Of a stretch of DNA of 64,000 nt, positions 1 through 11,345 are shown in pieces. Source of the stretch: Primulina eburnea (taxonomy: Eukaryota > Streptophyta > Magnoliopsida > Lamiales > Gesneriaceae); assembly GCF_022965805.1 (NCBI RefSeq), contig NC_133103.1, forward strand, positions 25,569,462-25,633,461. Direction: 5' to 3'. The translations under genes and the position numbers were made by a program. The notes beneath the pieces are model-generated. The model was not told the DNA's origin. It saw only the letters and a program-made list of their open reading frames with translations, and did no database searches. The first letter of the stretch is position 1. Each line of letters opens with the position of its first letter.

Positions 1-1074
1 CGAATAAGAATAAATATTATGCTGAATCACAAAGAGTTGTGAACCCACGGCTAGCTGTATCCCTGAACCATTGAGGGTCACATAAGAATTGGATCGTTTG
101 TTCCCGTTGAGAGAACAAATTCAAGGAATTGAATTTATATTATGATATAGTAAATTCAAGGAGTTGAATTTATGATAATTAAATTTTGAGAAAAATAATT
201 TCAAAGAGTTGAATTTATGAGATAGTAAATTCAAGAAGTTGAATTTATGAAATTTGGAGAGAATAAATGCAAAGGGTTGAATTTATAAAATTTGATAATT
301 TAATTTATTAAACTCAAAAGTTGAGTTTATTAAATATTAAATTTTGGAGGTGATAAATTCAAAGAGTTGAATTTATAATTTAAATAATAAATTCAACATT
401 TGAATTTATAATTTATTAAGCTCAAAAGTTGAGTTTATTAAACAATAAATTAAATATATAGTGAGTAGTGTGTTTAATGGGTTTGTAGGAGTACAAGTCC
501 AACATACTAAATAATTAAAGTTTATAATGGACCTTGATTAATTAATTAAACTATTTGGACTAGCCCAATTAATTAATAAAGCCCATTAATGTTAATTATG
601 TAATTTAGGTTAAATGACTTGGTTTTAAGGAAATCAAAAAAGGGGTTGACCTAGCCACCACAATTTCAAGGGTGATGGCCGAGAATCACCTTGAAAATCC
701 TCCAAAATATTTTTGTCATTTTTAAAGAAAAGAGATTTGATGCTCTCTCAAAATATTTGATCTCAACGTAGAAACTTCTTCCAAATTTTCTAGTGTAATT
801 TGGAAGAGGAACAAGCGATCTAGTCGTGGACTTGATAGGAGGATCAAAGAAAGCAGATCTGAAGAAAGTTCGTAGGGAATTCACCAAGAGCTATCTCCGC
901 TAACCCCGGAATAGTTGGAGCTGTGTGAATCATTCACCAAAGGTATAAACTCTAACGCCCTATGAATGTTTATGATAAAATCATACGAGCGCCCAAACAA
1001 TATCTTGAATGTCAAGATCTAAAATTTTTTAAAACTTCCGCTGCGTTTGGATGTGTAGAAAAACCAGATCCAAC
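1..1074 (+). mobile_element. Copia LTR, right part (E1), same family as the P/Q LTRs
   Basis: This AT-rich non-coding stretch ends in CA at about 1074, directly before Copia RNase H coding sequence, so it interrupts element T. Landmarks at 25-115 (gaatcaca, gaaccattgagg, cccgttgaga) recur in the same order in the P LTR at 29790-29870, at nearly the same distance from the LTR end (about 950 bp), so I call it a + strand LTR of that family. Its left end and target duplication lie outside the window, so a solo LTR cannot be told from the 3' LTR of a full element. I see no supported gene here. Confidence 0.65.
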
Positions 1075-1083
1075 ACCCAACTG

Positions 1084-1371
1084 CTCTGGATTCAGCAACA
1101 ACTGAAAGATTATGTAGTTGATGGTAAAGAATCTCCCATCTTTTGTGATAATACGAGCACGATTGCAATAACTTAAAATCCAGTTCTTCACTCAAGGACC
1201 AAGCACATTGATGTTAGGCATCACTTCATCAGAGATCATGCTCTAAAGAAAGCTATCAGACTGGAATATGTGTCAACTGAACAACAAGCTGCTGACATCT
1301 TCAACAAACCATTGCCAAAGACTAAGTTTTCTCACTTTCGCAATATACTTGGTTTAATTGATTTGTCTTAA
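1084..1371 (+). pseudogene. Ty1/Copia RNase H C-terminal fragment (end of element T pol)
   Basis: One frame reads through the end of a Copia RNase H domain: IFCDNTSTIAI, then HSRTKHIDVRHHFIRDH, then an EYVSTEQQAADIFNKPLP tail that matches the conserved end of plant Copia pol. A TAA at 1174-1176 interrupts it, and the 5' part is cut off by the LTR ending at 1074. The terminal TAA is at 1369-1371. RNase H would degrade the RNA strand during reverse transcription. The order (pol tail, spacer, env-like ORF, LTR) fits a Sirevirus-type Copia that continues at 23715-28493 once element Z is removed. Confidence 0.8.
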
Positions 1372-1897
1372 TCAATTTTATTGATGCTTTGTCAATTGCT
1401 GTTCATTCAGTTTGTCATTTAAATGCATATCAACTCATGTCAGTTAGTCATTTATCAGTTATTATGTTCAATTCATTAACTGTTTGTCAACTGGGGTCAG
1501 TTAATCATTTGTCAGTTCTTATATTCAGTTTGTTAACTATTTATCAACTGATGAAAGTTAAGTTTTGCAGAAAGATAAAGAGACAACAGCAGTGAAACAA
1601 ATCTTGATTTTATTGAGAATAAAATCGATACCACAACATCAACCAGTCCACTCCCTACGACATCTTGCCATAACATAAACCAATTATTCAAGTCATGACT
1701 CTTATTGTTTTTGAAGGCTTAGGCATTTTCAATTCTTTGAAGCAAGTGCCATTCCTTCAACTGCATCATGTGGATCAACACATCATCCTTGACTAGCTCG
1801 GATATATGATCAACATGTGCGCGCCTCTTAAGCTTCCTTGCAAGTGATCTCTTCTTAGCAGAAGCAGGGAACTCTCCATCATTGATTGATTGAATGT
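1372..1897 (+). other. Spacer of element T between pol and the env-like ORF, left half
   Basis: This is non-coding on the + strand and rich in cagtt/caactg words, a composition shared with the rest of T at 23900-28400. An open frame on the opposite strand (1719-1897) is listed separately. It ends at aatgt (1893-1897), the left target duplication of Z. Confidence 0.6.
1719..1897 (-). other. Antisense open frame in the T spacer, split by Z
   Basis: On the minus strand the sequence reads a lysine-rich, protein-like frame (AYYIQSINDGEFPASAKK, then ISELVKDDVLIHMMQLKEW) ending at 1719. With Z and one target duplication removed the frame continues into 23715-23800, where it has an in-frame TAG. I recognise no family. 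Antisense ORFs near the 3' end are known in some plant retrotransposons (for example Grande, a Gypsy), so it may have been a real antisense gene; it could equally be chance. Confidence 0.3.
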
Positions 1898-2556
1898 TGT
1901 GGGGACCCGGACGCAAATTCATCTTTTAATCGTTCTTGGGAATAATCGGATCAATTAAATAAACTGGTTCTAATTTTTTTTAAATACAAGTACGGAACAT
2001 AATAAATTCAGTCTGATATACATGTCAAAATAAAAGTATGAGTCTTTTATTATTACATTAAAATCAAACTAGGGTTCAACTACTAAACATCAAGTGCTGA
2101 AATCTATTCTATTCTAGGCCCAGATCTCCACGCTAATTTGTAATCTCTCATCCTCTTCTCGACCCTGATCTTGTCCCACCTGTTGTCATGAACACATACA
2201 AACCAAACAACAGCTGGATAACTCCGGTGAGAATAACATTCCCAGTATAAACAACATATACATGAAATCATATAAAAGCATATAAGAAAGTATAAACATT
2301 TATGAAATAACATGTATCAAAATCTAAAAGACATGAATTGATATAAACCATAAGTCAAACTCTTGACTCTTAATCTCTTACTCGACTCTTCTCTAATCTA
2401 GGGATCCTGGTTTGAATAAGAACGTAACAAATCTCCCACCTACTCTCTCATTCGGCGTGGCGGTACATTCCTATTCTCGGACTTTGTTCCTTTCTATCGA
2501 ATCTCCGCAATAGAAGGCGGTCTACTTCTACGCAACATCGATATAACCAAACGTCT

Positions 2557-2644
2557 AGTGTCTTGGCAACTCAGCCGAAGACTTGGCATCTCCGCCAAAG
2601 ACTAGGCACATCCGCCCAAACACTAGGCACCTCCGCCCATGACT
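2557..2644. repeat. About 20-bp tandem repeat in the Z LTR
   Basis: About four copies of a unit of the form actaggcacctccgccca. The same block is in the other Z LTR near 23098-23185 and is expanded in a diverged form in the solo LTR at 54208-54460. In element orientation it lies downstream of the AT run, so probably in transcribed R/U5. Confidence 0.75.
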
Positions 2645-3378
2645 CAATACATGCTTTGCTATAAATCAATAGACTAAGCATATCAATCTCATGAATTGCA
2701 AACATCAATGCAATAAAATAAAGTATGTGATTTTGGGAAACTCAAGTCAGATCTAACTCGAGTCGATCTCCTGGTTAACATTGATTTATACCTTTCTTTT
2801 CTCGGTCTGACGAAGTCGAAGTCTCGAATTCGAATATGTCAATAATCAATTTGGCAATGACAATATCGAGGAGTAAAATATCAATATACCCCTTAAATCA
2901 ATACTGGATATAATCAGAACTCAATCTAATTCTGTTTCAACGGCATAACTGCACAATCTCAATATACCCAGCAATACAAATATCAATAGATACCAATCTT
3001 AACTCATAATCGATCGACAAACATAATCTGATCCCAAATCTGTATAATCTCAATAGAATCAAATATGATAAATCATAACAATTTGATACGGTATCTGTTC
3101 TTCAATCTGATTTCAATTATACGATGCCTAACATATCAAGAACACCATATATCAATCATATCTGATTCCTTCAATATCATATTTTCAAATCATATCAAAA
3201 TGTAGTAAAACTTACGTCCGTGTGAAGCTTGTAACGAGAGGAACACGGTACTGAACTCGGATTATAATTCAGACGGACGTATCTTTCACAAATCAAAATC
3301 TAAAATATGAAAAGCTTTGGAATTTCTTCCACCAAGGTCTCGGTTGCTGCTGGAAAAAGGCTGAAGGAATGAAGTTCT

Positions 3379-3380
<2 letters not shown>

Positions 3381-3472
<92 letters not shown>
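3381..3472. repeat. AT microsatellite in the Z LTR (TATA position)
   Basis: (AT)n of about 90 bp with two AAATA interruptions. It lies about 50 bp downstream of the palindrome array in element orientation and may serve as, or derive from, the TATA region. Open frames of repeated I-Y residues here are artefacts of the repeat. Confidence 0.85.
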
Positions 3473-3521
3473 CAAGTTGCATAACAAGACATGTGGCTTA
3501 TTTTCCTTCAGCATGTCTCAT

Positions 3522-3682
3522 GCATATGCGCGACCCTTATCGACGCATATGCGCGAGACATTCTGTCTCAGCGCTTGTCTTCTCGGCAGCTCGCCAATAT
3601 GCGCGCACCATCTCCGCGCATATGCGCGAGGTTCTCTGCCTGCCTCGCGAATATGCGCCCTGCTCGGTCGCGCATATGCGCG
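3522..3682 (-). promoter_or_regulatory. GCGCATATGCGC palindrome array in U3 of the Z LTR
   Basis: Six units related to gcgcatatgcgcg begin (at the gcatatg core) near 3522, 3545, 3595, 3618, 3649 and 3672. Intervals are 23, 50, 23, 31 and 23 bp: three pairs, each 23 bp apart. Each unit is a CG-rich palindrome in an AT-rich LTR, directly upstream of the AT run in element orientation. A promoter or enhancer role is inferred from position and symmetry. Confidence 0.6.
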
Positions 3683-3810
3683 AGGGGTTCAGCCCTCGCA
3701 CATAATTCAAGTCTTCTCTCGTCTTTTCGGTCTGATCCTTTCCGTCTATAATCACATCAATTATCAATAAATCATTTCAGATTATACAAACAAAATTCTC
3801 GAGCATTACA

Positions 3811-3853
3811 TTTCTCCCTCCCTAAGATAGGATTTCGTCCCCGAAATCACATG
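3811..3853 (-). other. Polypurine tract and conserved stem of Z
   Basis: Read on the minus strand, a purine run (cttagggagggagaaa) abuts the 3' LTR, where plus-strand DNA synthesis is primed. Just upstream is the inverted repeat TTTCG-ggga-CGAAA, also found beside the tracts of X and Y. Confidence 0.8.
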
Positions 3854-3907
3854 CAATCAAATCATATCAGAAAGAAATGTATAACAGAAGCTGAATAGAA
3901 ACTCACA

Positions 3908-3982
3908 TCAGTGAAATAACTCTGGGAATCTCTGGCTCAAATTTGACTCAGTCTCCCAGGTAGCTTCTTCGATGCCATGACG
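3908..3982 (-). pseudogene. Z polyprotein C-terminus
   Basis: Minus-strand coding remnant reading HGIEEATWETES and FPELFH before a TGA at 3908-3910. This is the chromodomain-like tail of Tekay/Del integrases. It is cut at 3982 by X and continues in the short piece 11319-11345 and then at 19159. Confidence 0.75.
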
Positions 3983-5321
3983 TGTAGTGACCCGTTCCAG
4001 AATCACCTACTAATCAGAACTTAAGCATGCAAAATTAACATTTAAAACTAAATCAGGTAAACAGCGGAAAAACAGTAATACAACCCAATCGAATCTGTAA
4101 GTACAAAATACTTAAACAACCAGATCGAACTAAATACTAAGAACAAATACCAACAACTACAGGTCAACCTCTGCCAGCTCCCTGTCCACTCCCTCCTGGA
4201 CCGTCTAACCTGAGACCTGCCCCATCGAATAGGGTGTCCATAACAGAGAAAAACCGAGGACGTGAGCATAAAACGCTCAGTACCGAAAGCATGAGTATAC
4301 AAGACTATGACATGCATGTATGCAAAATGTACTGGATACCAGGATCTGGGTATATCGAAATACTGCTCAGACAAATGACGTCAAGGTATGTAGCACTCTG
4401 CGCCGTCGCACCAGGAGGTGGCTCCCATACCAAAATAAACCTGTGGATATACCGGTGACCTGACCACCGTCGGCCAACGGGGTCCAACCATCCACAACAA
4501 ACGAGGGCTGAGCACCCTCTCAACAGGCTATCTCAAAGATAATCAGGCTCAACATGATTATGCAAATGCCGCATAATAAACCATGCATCATATGACAGAT
4601 AATAATGCAACATATAAACATGCAACACATAGTAAAGCATACTCAATCCTGCTATCTCGGATAGTACTTTCGTACCTCAAACCAGTAGATCCTAGCAATC
4701 AGCCCTAGAATCAAGCCTACAATCCAAGTGATACCATATCACTAAACCACATCTAAAAGCCTTAACTAGACTAATAGATACTCCCAAATCTCAAAGGGAA
4801 CCCAGAACTATACCTGCGTCCGTAGTCAGCCCACTGATGCCGCTAGCCCCCAACTAGAGCACAGCTCCGCTACAAAACCAGTAGCTCCCCGCTAGTGCCC
4901 GAACCTCGGGAAAAGACTAGAAACCCATCAGAAACGACTAAAACGCTCTGGAACTCTCGGAATTGGCGAGTGAAAAGTGAAGCCTCGCGCTTCTATTTAT
5001 AGACAACGATCGGACGATCCGATCCACTCCGGACGCTCCGATCCGGTACACTTCGGACGATCCGATCCACTTCGGACGATCCGAACATTGCATGTCTTCC
5101 ACGTGTCCAGCCACCTGTCTTCGGACGATCCGAACCCTGATCGGACGATCCGAACTCTGACATGACATGACTCGTCTGACTCCGAACAGAGCGGACGATC
5201 CGAACCCACTTCGGACGATCCGAACCAACTTCGGACGATCCGAACCCGGTTCGGTCCTTCCGATCCCACCGAAATACAATTAATCCAATAATTAACTCAA
5301 ATTAGGCATCGGGATACTACA
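3983..5321 (-). repeat. 3' LTR of X
   Basis: 1339 bp from tgtagtgacccg to gggatactaca. It carries the palindrome array at 5011-5264 and a TATA box (CTATAAATAG on the minus strand) at 4993-5002. Small open frames inside it are chance frames present in both LTRs. Confidence 0.95.
5011..5264 (-). promoter_or_regulatory. TCGGACGATCCGA palindrome array upstream of TATA, 3' LTR of X
   Basis: Ten units of cggacgatccga or close variants start at 5011, 5030, 5054, 5073, 5122, 5142, 5192, 5212, 5232 and 5252. Intervals are 19, 24, 19, 49, 20, 50, 20, 20 and 20 bp, close to whole helical turns. In element orientation the array ends about 9 bp before the TATA box. The other LTR carries the same array at 11003-11256. 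The regulatory role is inferred. Confidence 0.65.
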
Positions 5322-5362
5322 TTCTCCCCCTCTAAAAAGGATTTCGTCCGCGAAATCGAGTC
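5322..5362 (-). other. Polypurine tract and stem motif of X
   Basis: The minus strand reads a purine run (ttagagggggagaa) ending at the 3' LTR, preceded by TTTCGcggaCGAAA. It primes plus-strand DNA synthesis. The same inverted-repeat motif occurs beside the tracts of Y and Z. Confidence 0.85.
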
Positions 5363-5460
5363 TGAAGAATGACAATTCTGAACAACAATACATTCAACTT
5401 AAGAATGAATTACAACTGAAAGCACAACTGAAATTGCAATCATAACTGAAAATACTACAA

Positions 5461-8400
5461 CTAGAACAATTCTGGATGCTCTGACCGCATGCGACTCTCT
5501 AGTTCCCAAGTAGCTTCTTCAGTACCTCGGCGCTGCCACTGCACTAAGACAAGAGGAATAGTCTTATTCCGCAGTACCTTATCCTTCCGGTCTAAGATCG
5601 AAACCGGTCTTTCCACAAAAGACAAATCCGGATTCAGCTGAACTTCTGTTGGATGTAAAACATGAGACTCATCCGCTACGTATCGTCTCAGCAAGGACAC
5701 ATGAAACACATTGTGAACACTAGACAGATACGGTGGCAAAGCTAATCTGTAGGCCAAATCTCCCACACATTCTAAGATCTCAAAAGGACCAATGAATCTC
5801 GGAGATAGCTTACCCTTGAGTCCAAATCTCAGAATCCTCCGAAAAGGTGATACCTTGAGAAACACTTTCTCGCCTGCATCAAAATGAAGAGGTCTGCGCT
5901 TGGTGTTCGCATAACTTGCTTGTCGATCCTGAGCAGTCTTAATCCGCTGTTTGATCACAAGAACTTTGTCCATGGCCTGCTGAATCAATTCTGGACCCTC
6001 GACCTGTCGTTCTCCGACTTCTTCCCAGAACAGGGGAGTACGACAACGTCGACCATACAATGCTTCAAACGGAGACATACCAATACTCCTATGAAAACTG
6101 TTGTTGTATGCAAACTCTATCAGTGGCAGATGATCCTGCCAAGCTGGCCCGAAATCCATCACACAAGATCTCAACATATCCTCAAGAGTACGAATAGTCC
6201 TCTCTGACTGACCGTCAGTCTCTGGGTGATATGCAGTACTCAAACTCAAGGTAGTGCCCAAAGCTTGCTGAAAGCTGCCCCAAAATCTAGACGTAAATCG
6301 AGGATCTCTGTCACTAACGATACTCACGGGCACACCATGAAACCGTACAATCTCCTGAATGTACAACCGTGCCATCCGATCGAAAGTGAAATCTCTGTTA
6401 TATGGAAGAAAATGGGCAGACTTAGTAAGTCGATCCACTACCACCCAGATAGCATCTCTATTCCCCACAGACATAGGCAAGTGAGTCACGAAGTCCATCG
6501 TGATATGCTCCCACTTCCACTCTGGAATAGGAAGATTCTGCAACAAACCTCCAGGTCGTCGATACTCAGCCTTCACCTGCTGACAGACTAGGCATTTGGA
6601 GACATATTGATAAACATTACGTTTCATACCTTTCCACCAAAATCGAGTCCTCAAATCCTTATACATTTTGTTGCTCCCTGGATGAACACTCAACTTGCTA
6701 CGATGAGCCTGGGACAAAATCTCCTCCCTCAAAGTGTCATCTTCCGGTACAACAACACGACCAGATAAGCACAAAAGACCCTCGGACTGATAGTGGAATC
6801 CAGAAGTATTATCTCCATCAGCCAACCGAGCTAATTTCTGAACCTTAGAATCAGACATCTGAGCATCTCTAATCCGAGAATACAAAACTGGCTCGGACAA
6901 AATAGTAGCTATACGGATACTCTCTGTTCCCTTCCGATGCTTACAATTGAATCCCATCGAACAGAAATCCTGAATAATCCCAGATACCGCACAAGTCTGA
7001 AGAGCAGATAACCTCACCTTGCGGCTAAGAGCATCGGCCGTGAGATTCGCAGATCCTGGATGATACTTGATCTCACAATCGTAATCTTTGAGTAGATCCA
7101 TCCAACGACGCTGACGCATGTTCAACTCAGCCTGAGTGAACAGATACTTCAAACTCTTATGATCAGTGAAGATCTCAAATCGCTCACCATACAGATAATG
7201 GCGCCAGATTTTCAAAGCAAAAACGATCGCTGCTAATTCCAGATCATGAACAGGATAGTTTTCCTCATGAGGCTTTAACTGTCTCGACGCATAAGCAATC
7301 ACATGCTCATTCTGCATCAGAACACACCCTAGTCCCTGCAAAGAGGCATCGGTGTAAACACTGAAACCACCAGATCCAGACGGTAAAGCCAAAACAGGCG
7401 CAGATGTCAAACGTCTGCGAAGTTCCCAGAAACTCTCTTCGCACTCTGATGTCCACTCAAATGAAACATCTTTCCGAGTGAGCTGAGTGAGTGGCTTAGC
7501 AATCTGAGAGAAGTTGGCAATGAAACGGCGATAATACCCAGCCAATCCCAGAAAACTGCGGATCTCGGCTACTGTCGTCGGACGCGACCAGTTCAATACC
7601 GCTTCCACCTTGCTCGGGTCAACTGAAACTCCCTCGCTAGAAATGACATGACCAAGGAATACAACCCTGTCAATCCAAAACTCACATTTACTCAACTTCG
7701 CATAAAGCTGATTCTCGCGAAGTGTCTGTAAAATAATCCTTAAGTGTTGTGCGTGTTCTTGCTGATCATGCGAATAGATTAAGATATCATCTATAAACAC
7801 CACAACAAACTTATCCAAGAAATCCCGAAAAACCCGATTCATCAGATCCATAAAAACTGCTGGTGCATTCGTCACCCCAAAAGGCATAACCAGAAACTCA
7901 TAATGCCCATACCGGGTCCTGAATGCAGTCTTCGATATATCTCCCTGATGAACTCGAAGCTGATGATAACCAGACCTTAAATCAATCTTGGAATACACAG
8001 AGGTACCTTGCAGTTGATCAAATAAATCATCAATCCGTGGCAACGGATACTTATTCTTTATCGTCGCACGATTCAACTGCCGATAATCTATGCAGAGCCG
8101 CATAGAACCATCCTTCTTTTTGACAAAAAGAACTGGTGCTCCCCACGGGGACACACTGGGTCGAATATACCCCTTGTCAAGAAGATCCTGCAACTGCTGT
8201 TTCAATTCTTGCATCTCCGATGGAGCTAAACGATAAGGAGCCCTAGAGATTGGTGCCGTGCCTGGCACTAAATCAATGCCGAAATCCACTTCCCGAACGG
8301 GAGGAAAACCAGGAATCTCCTCGGGAAAAACATCCGGAAAATCGCAAACCACTGGGATGTCACTGATACCAACACTAACTGCGGACGAATCAATAGCATA

Positions 8401-9888
8401 GATAAGGTAGCCTTCCCCGCCCGACTCTAAAGCACGACAGGCTTTCAGAGCAGAAACCACAGGCATCGGGGGTCGCGCTCCCTCTCCATAGAAAAACCAA
8501 CTGTCGCCCTCAACTGGACGAAACTGCACAAACTTCTGATAACAGTCCACAGTAGCTCTAAACACAGTCAGCACATCTATTCCCAGAATGCAATCAAAAT
8601 CCTCAATCGCAAGAATCATCAAATTAGCAGTTAAAATATTACCCTCAAACTCTAGAGGACAACCCAAAACTAGACGTTTAGCTAACACCGAATGACCCAT
8701 CGGTGTGGAAACAGATACCACAACGTCCAAAGAAGTGAAGGGTAATGCATGACGCTTAGCAAACCTCGCAGATATGAATGAATGCGATGCACCAGTGTCA
8801 ATGAGAACGTAAGCAGGTAATCCACATAATAAAAACACACCTGCGATAACTCTCTCGTTCTCCTCAGCCGCCTGATCCTGGTTAAGAGCAAAGACCTGCC
8901 CTTGAGTACGCGGTCGGAGGTTAGAACCCTGAGTAGACTGTCCCTGCTGTGGCCTCTGATGAACTGAAGCCTGAGAACCAGATCCTGATCCTCCGCCCGT
9001 CTGTGGACAATCTCTCTTCATGTGGCCCATCTGACCGCACTTGTAACAAGCACCCGCAATTCTGCGACAACGCTCCGTCGGGTGATCCTTCCCGCAGTGC
9101 TGACACGGGCCCCTCTTCTTCCCAAAATGGTGAACTCCTCCAGATCCAGAAGAAGAAGAAGTAGATCCAGCTTTCTTAAATGCTTGGGCGCGGGGACCCA
9201 AAGAACTAGTAGGACGAGCAGACTGCATGGCTCGACCTCTCAACAAACTGCCCTCAGCCTGGCGACAACGATTTACAAGGCCCTCATACGATGTCGGATC
9301 ATCGCAGACAACAACCCGATCATAAATCTCCTGATTGAGGCCCTGAAGAAAATGGTTATACTTGGCACTAGCATTGTCACTGACATGCGGAACATATGGA
9401 AGCAACTCAAAGAACTTCTGCTGATACTCATCAACAGACAAACTTCCCTGCTTCAGATTGATCAACTCAATCGCCTTGGTCTGCAGAAGAGCTGGCGGAA
9501 AATAAAGCAACATGAAAGCGGCTCGGAAATCGGCCCAAAGAACTCGACCCTGTCGCTGAACTATCGGTGCAGAGGTAGACCTCCACCACTTGCGCGCACC
9601 ACCCTCCAGCAAGAAATCAAGGGTATCAATCTGCTGCTCCGCCGAGCACTGAAAAGTCTTGAAGCAGCTCTCCATCCTCTCAAGCCAGTTCTCCGCAACA
9701 TCCGGAGTCTCACCGCCCGAAAGAGGTTTCGGCCCCATCTGCAAGAACCGATGCATACTAAAACTCCGAGGCTCATCACGACGGTGTTGATGACGTTCTC
9801 GATGCTCTCGACGACGTTCCCGATCGTCGCGGTCTTCCCAGCGTCCAACGCTTCCATGACTACTAGCATCGTCGTCAAAACCAGACAT
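5461..9888 (-). CDS. Gag-Pol polyprotein of Gypsy element X (complete)
   Basis: 1475 aa in one frame. Approximate domains: retrotransposon Gag about 60-200; CCHC knuckle [14 protein letters not shown] near 281; aspartic protease [10 protein letters not shown] near 362; reverse transcriptase with LCIDYRQLN and the catalytic FIDD near 698; RNase H VYTDAS near 843; integrase with His/Cys finger (CLVCQ) and DDE residues near Asp1151 (VVVDRLTKS), Asp1192 (VSDRDPRF) and Glu1225 (GQSER); and a chromodomain-like tail from about 1433 ([16 protein letters not shown]). All key residues are present. RT has FGVTNAP where FGLTNAP is usual, a mild change. The ATG at 9888 lies about 70 bp downstream of the PBS. 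Family knowledge places it in Tekay/Del. It would make virus-like particles, copy its RNA and integrate. Confidence 0.96.
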   Translation of the reverse strand: MSGFDDDASSHGSVGRWEDRDDRERRREHRERHQHRRDEPRSFSMHRFLQMGPKPLSGGETPDVAENWLERMESCFKTFQCSAEQQIDTLDFLLEGGARKWWRSTSAPIVQRQGRVLWADFRAAFMLLYFPPALLQTKAIELINLKQGSLSVDEYQQKFFELLPYVPHVSDNASAKYNHFLQGLNQEIYDRVVVCDDPTSYEGLVNRCRQAEGSLLRGRAMQSARPTSSLGPRAQAFKKAGSTSSSSGSGGVHHFGKKRGPCQHCGKDHPTERCRRIAGACYKCGQMGHMKRDCPQTGGGSGSGSQASVHQRPQQGQSTQGSNLRPRTQGQVFALNQDQAAEENERVIAGVFLLCGLPAYVLIDTGASHSFISARFAKRHALPFTSLDVVVSVSTPMGHSVLAKRLVLGCPLEFEGNILTANLMILAIEDFDCILGIDVLTVFRATVDCYQKFVQFRPVEGDSWFFYGEGARPPMPVVSALKACRALESGGEGYLIYAIDSSAVSVGISDIPVVCDFPDVFPEEIPGFPPVREVDFGIDLVPGTAPISRAPYRLAPSEMQELKQQLQDLLDKGYIRPSVSPWGAPVLFVKKKDGSMRLCIDYRQLNRATIKNKYPLPRIDDLFDQLQGTSVYSKIDLRSGYHQLRVHQGDISKTAFRTRYGHYEFLVMPFGVTNAPAVFMDLMNRVFRDFLDKFVVVFIDDILIYSHDQQEHAQHLRIILQTLRENQLYAKLSKCEFWIDRVVFLGHVISSEGVSVDPSKVEAVLNWSRPTTVAEIRSFLGLAGYYRRFIANFSQIAKPLTQLTRKDVSFEWTSECEESFWELRRRLTSAPVLALPSGSGGFSVYTDASLQGLGCVLMQNEHVIAYASRQLKPHEENYPVHDLELAAIVFALKIWRHYLYGERFEIFTDHKSLKYLFTQAELNMRQRRWMDLLKDYDCEIKYHPGSANLTADALSRKVRLSALQTCAVSGIIQDFCSMGFNCKHRKGTESIRIATILSEPVLYSRIRDAQMSDSKVQKLARLADGDNTSGFHYQSEGLLCLSGRVVVPEDDTLREEILSQAHRSKLSVHPGSNKMYKDLRTRFWWKGMKRNVYQYVSKCLVCQQVKAEYRRPGGLLQNLPIPEWKWEHITMDFVTHLPMSVGNRDAIWVVVDRLTKSAHFLPYNRDFTFDRMARLYIQEIVRFHGVPVSIVSDRDPRFTSRFWGSFQQALGTTLSLSTAYHPETDGQSERTIRTLEDMLRSCVMDFGPAWQDHLPLIEFAYNNSFHRSIGMSPFEALYGRRCRTPLFWEEVGERQVEGPELIQQAMDKVLVIKQRIKTAQDRQASYANTKRRPLHFDAGEKVFLKVSPFRRILRFGLKGKLSPRFIGPFEILECVGDLAYRLALPPYLSSVHNVFHVSLLRRYVADESHVLHPTEVQLNPDLSFVERPVSILDRKDKVLRNKTIPLVLVQWQRRGTEEATWELESRMRSEHPELF

Positions 9889-9958
9889 CTCTTAGCTACA
9901 AAAGTTACCAGAGATTAAACCCAAAAGAACAGTTCTAAATCCCAAAATCTTAATGCAT

Positions 9959-9970
9959 GCTCTGATACCA
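9959..9970 (-). other. Primer binding site of X (tRNA-iMet)
   Basis: The minus strand reads TGGTATCAGAGC, complementary to the 3' end of initiator tRNA-Met, four bases from the 5' LTR edge. Confidence 0.92.
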
Positions 9971-10984
9971 TAAATGTAGTGACCCGTTCCAGAATCACCT
10001 ACTAATCAGAACTTAAGCATGCAAAATTAACATTTAAAACTAAATCAGGTAAACAGCGGAAAAACAGTAATACAACCCAATCGAATCTGTAAGTACAAAA
10101 TACTTAAACAACCAGATCGAACTAAATACTAAGAACAAATACCAACAACTACAGGTCAACCTCTGCCAGCTCCCTGTCCACTCCCTCCTGGACCGTCTAA
10201 CCTGAGACCTGCCCCATCGAATAGGGTGTCCATAACAGAGAAAAACCGAGGACGTGAGCATAAAACGCTCAGTACCGAAAGCATGAGTATACAAGACTAT
10301 GACATGCATGTATGCAAAATGTACTGGATACCAGGATCTGGGTATATCGAAATACTGCTCAGACAAATGACGTCAAGGTATGTAGCACTCTGCGCCGTCG
10401 CACCAGGAGGTGGCTCCCATACCAAAATAAACCTGTGGATATACCGGTGACCTGACCACCGTCGGCCAACGGGGTCCAACCATCCACAACAAACGAGGGC
10501 TGAGCACCCTCTCAACAGGCTATCTCAAAGATAATCAGGCTCAACATGATTATGCAAATGCCGCATAATAAACCATGCATCATATGACAGATAATAATGC
10601 AACATATAAACATGCAACACATAGTAAAGCATACTCAATCCTGCTATCTCGGATAGTACTTTCGTACCTCAAACCAGTAGATCCTAGCAATCAGCCCTAG
10701 AATCAAGCCTACAATCCAAGTGATACCATATCACTAAACCACATCTAAAAGCCTTAACTAGACTAATAGATACTCCCAAATCTCAAAGGGAACCCAGAAC
10801 TATACCTGCGTCCGTAGTCAGCCCACTGATGCCGCTAGCCCCCAACTAGAGCACAGCTCCGCTACAAAACCAGTAGCTCCCCGCTAGTGCCCGAACCTCG
10901 GGAAAAGACTAGAAACCCATCAGAAACGACTAAAACGCTCTGGAACTCTCGGAATTGGCGAGTGAAAAGTGAAGCCTCGCGCTT

Positions 10985-10994
10985 CTATTTATAG
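10985..10994 (-). promoter_or_regulatory. TATA box of X
   Basis: CTATAAATAG on the minus strand, about 9 bp downstream of the last palindrome. It is the likely core promoter; start of transcription would be expected about 30 bp further on. Confidence 0.75.
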
Positions 10995-11002
10995 ACAACG
11001 AT

Positions 11003-11256
11003 CGGACGATCCGATCCACTCCGGACGCTCCGATCCGGTACACTTCGGACGATCCGATCCACTTCGGACGATCCGAACATTGCATGTCTTCCACGTGTCC
11101 AGCCACCTGTCTTCGGACGATCCGAACCCTGATCGGACGATCCGAACTCTGACATGACATGACTCGTCTGACTCCGAACAGAGCGGACGATCCGAACCCA
11201 CTTCGGACGATCCGAACCAACTTCGGACGATCCGAACCCGGTTCGGTCCTTCCGAT
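11003..11256 (-). promoter_or_regulatory. Palindrome array, 5' LTR of X
   Basis: Same ten units as in the 3' LTR, shifted by 5992 bp. This is the copy upstream of the active promoter position. Confidence 0.65.
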
Positions 11257-11318
11257 CCCACCGAAATACAATTAATCCAATAATTAACTCAAATTAGGCA
11301 TCGGGATACTACATGACG

Positions 11319-11345
11319 ACTTTACTGAATTTTCACAAGCGGAAT
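11319..11345 (-). pseudogene. 27-bp Z remnant between X and Y
   Basis: A sliver of Z coding sequence (minus strand IPLVKIQ, then a stop where Trp is expected) left between two insertions. Its last five bases, ggaat (11341-11345), are the left target site of Y. Confidence 0.7.

Larger units (their letters stand above)
1898..3810 (-). repeat. 3' LTR of Z
   Basis: 1913 bp, starting tgtggggacccgg and ending gagcattaca. In element orientation it holds a palindrome array (3522-3682), then an AT run (3381-3472) where a TATA box would be, then a tandem repeat (2557-2644). The 5' LTR (22438-23709) is 640 bp shorter because the array and AT run are deleted. The solo LTR at 53520-55693 is a diverged relative with the same layout. 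Confidence 0.88.
3983..11313 (-). mobile_element. Intact Ty3/Gypsy retrotransposon X, Tekay/Del chromovirus type
   Basis: 7331 bp with two 1339-bp LTRs (3983-5321 and 9975-11313) in which I see no differences, flanked by a perfect 5-bp duplication, tgacg (3978-3982, 11314-11318). It has a tRNA-iMet PBS at 9959-9970, a polypurine tract at 5322-5340 and one uninterrupted gag-pol ORF of 1475 codons. All parts needed for autonomous transposition appear present. It interrupts the C-terminal coding end of Z. Identical LTRs imply a very recent insertion or gene conversion. Confidence 0.95.
9975..11313 (-). repeat. 5' LTR of X
   Basis: 1339 bp, matching the 3' LTR throughout as far as I can read. 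Palindrome array at 11003-11256 and TATA box at 10985-10994. This copy would drive transcription of the element toward lower coordinates. Confidence 0.95.

Noticed and set aside
3293..3514. Open frames rich in Ile-Tyr
   Set aside because: Translation of the AT microsatellite; low complexity.
4048..4523. Open frames of 72-108 codons in both X LTRs
   Set aside because: They duplicate only because the LTRs do; no domain, and they overlap promoter and untranslated sequence.
5011..5264. Regular short repeats with variable spacers, like a CRISPR array
   Set aside because: Units are 12-15 bp palindromes inside plant LTRs, spacers are about 8-10 or 35 bp, and there are no cas genes; this is eukaryotic retrotransposon DNA.
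9022..9918. 298-codon open frame on the plus strand
   Set aside because: It lies wholly antisense to the intact gag of X and has no recognisable domain; a shadow of the coding strand.
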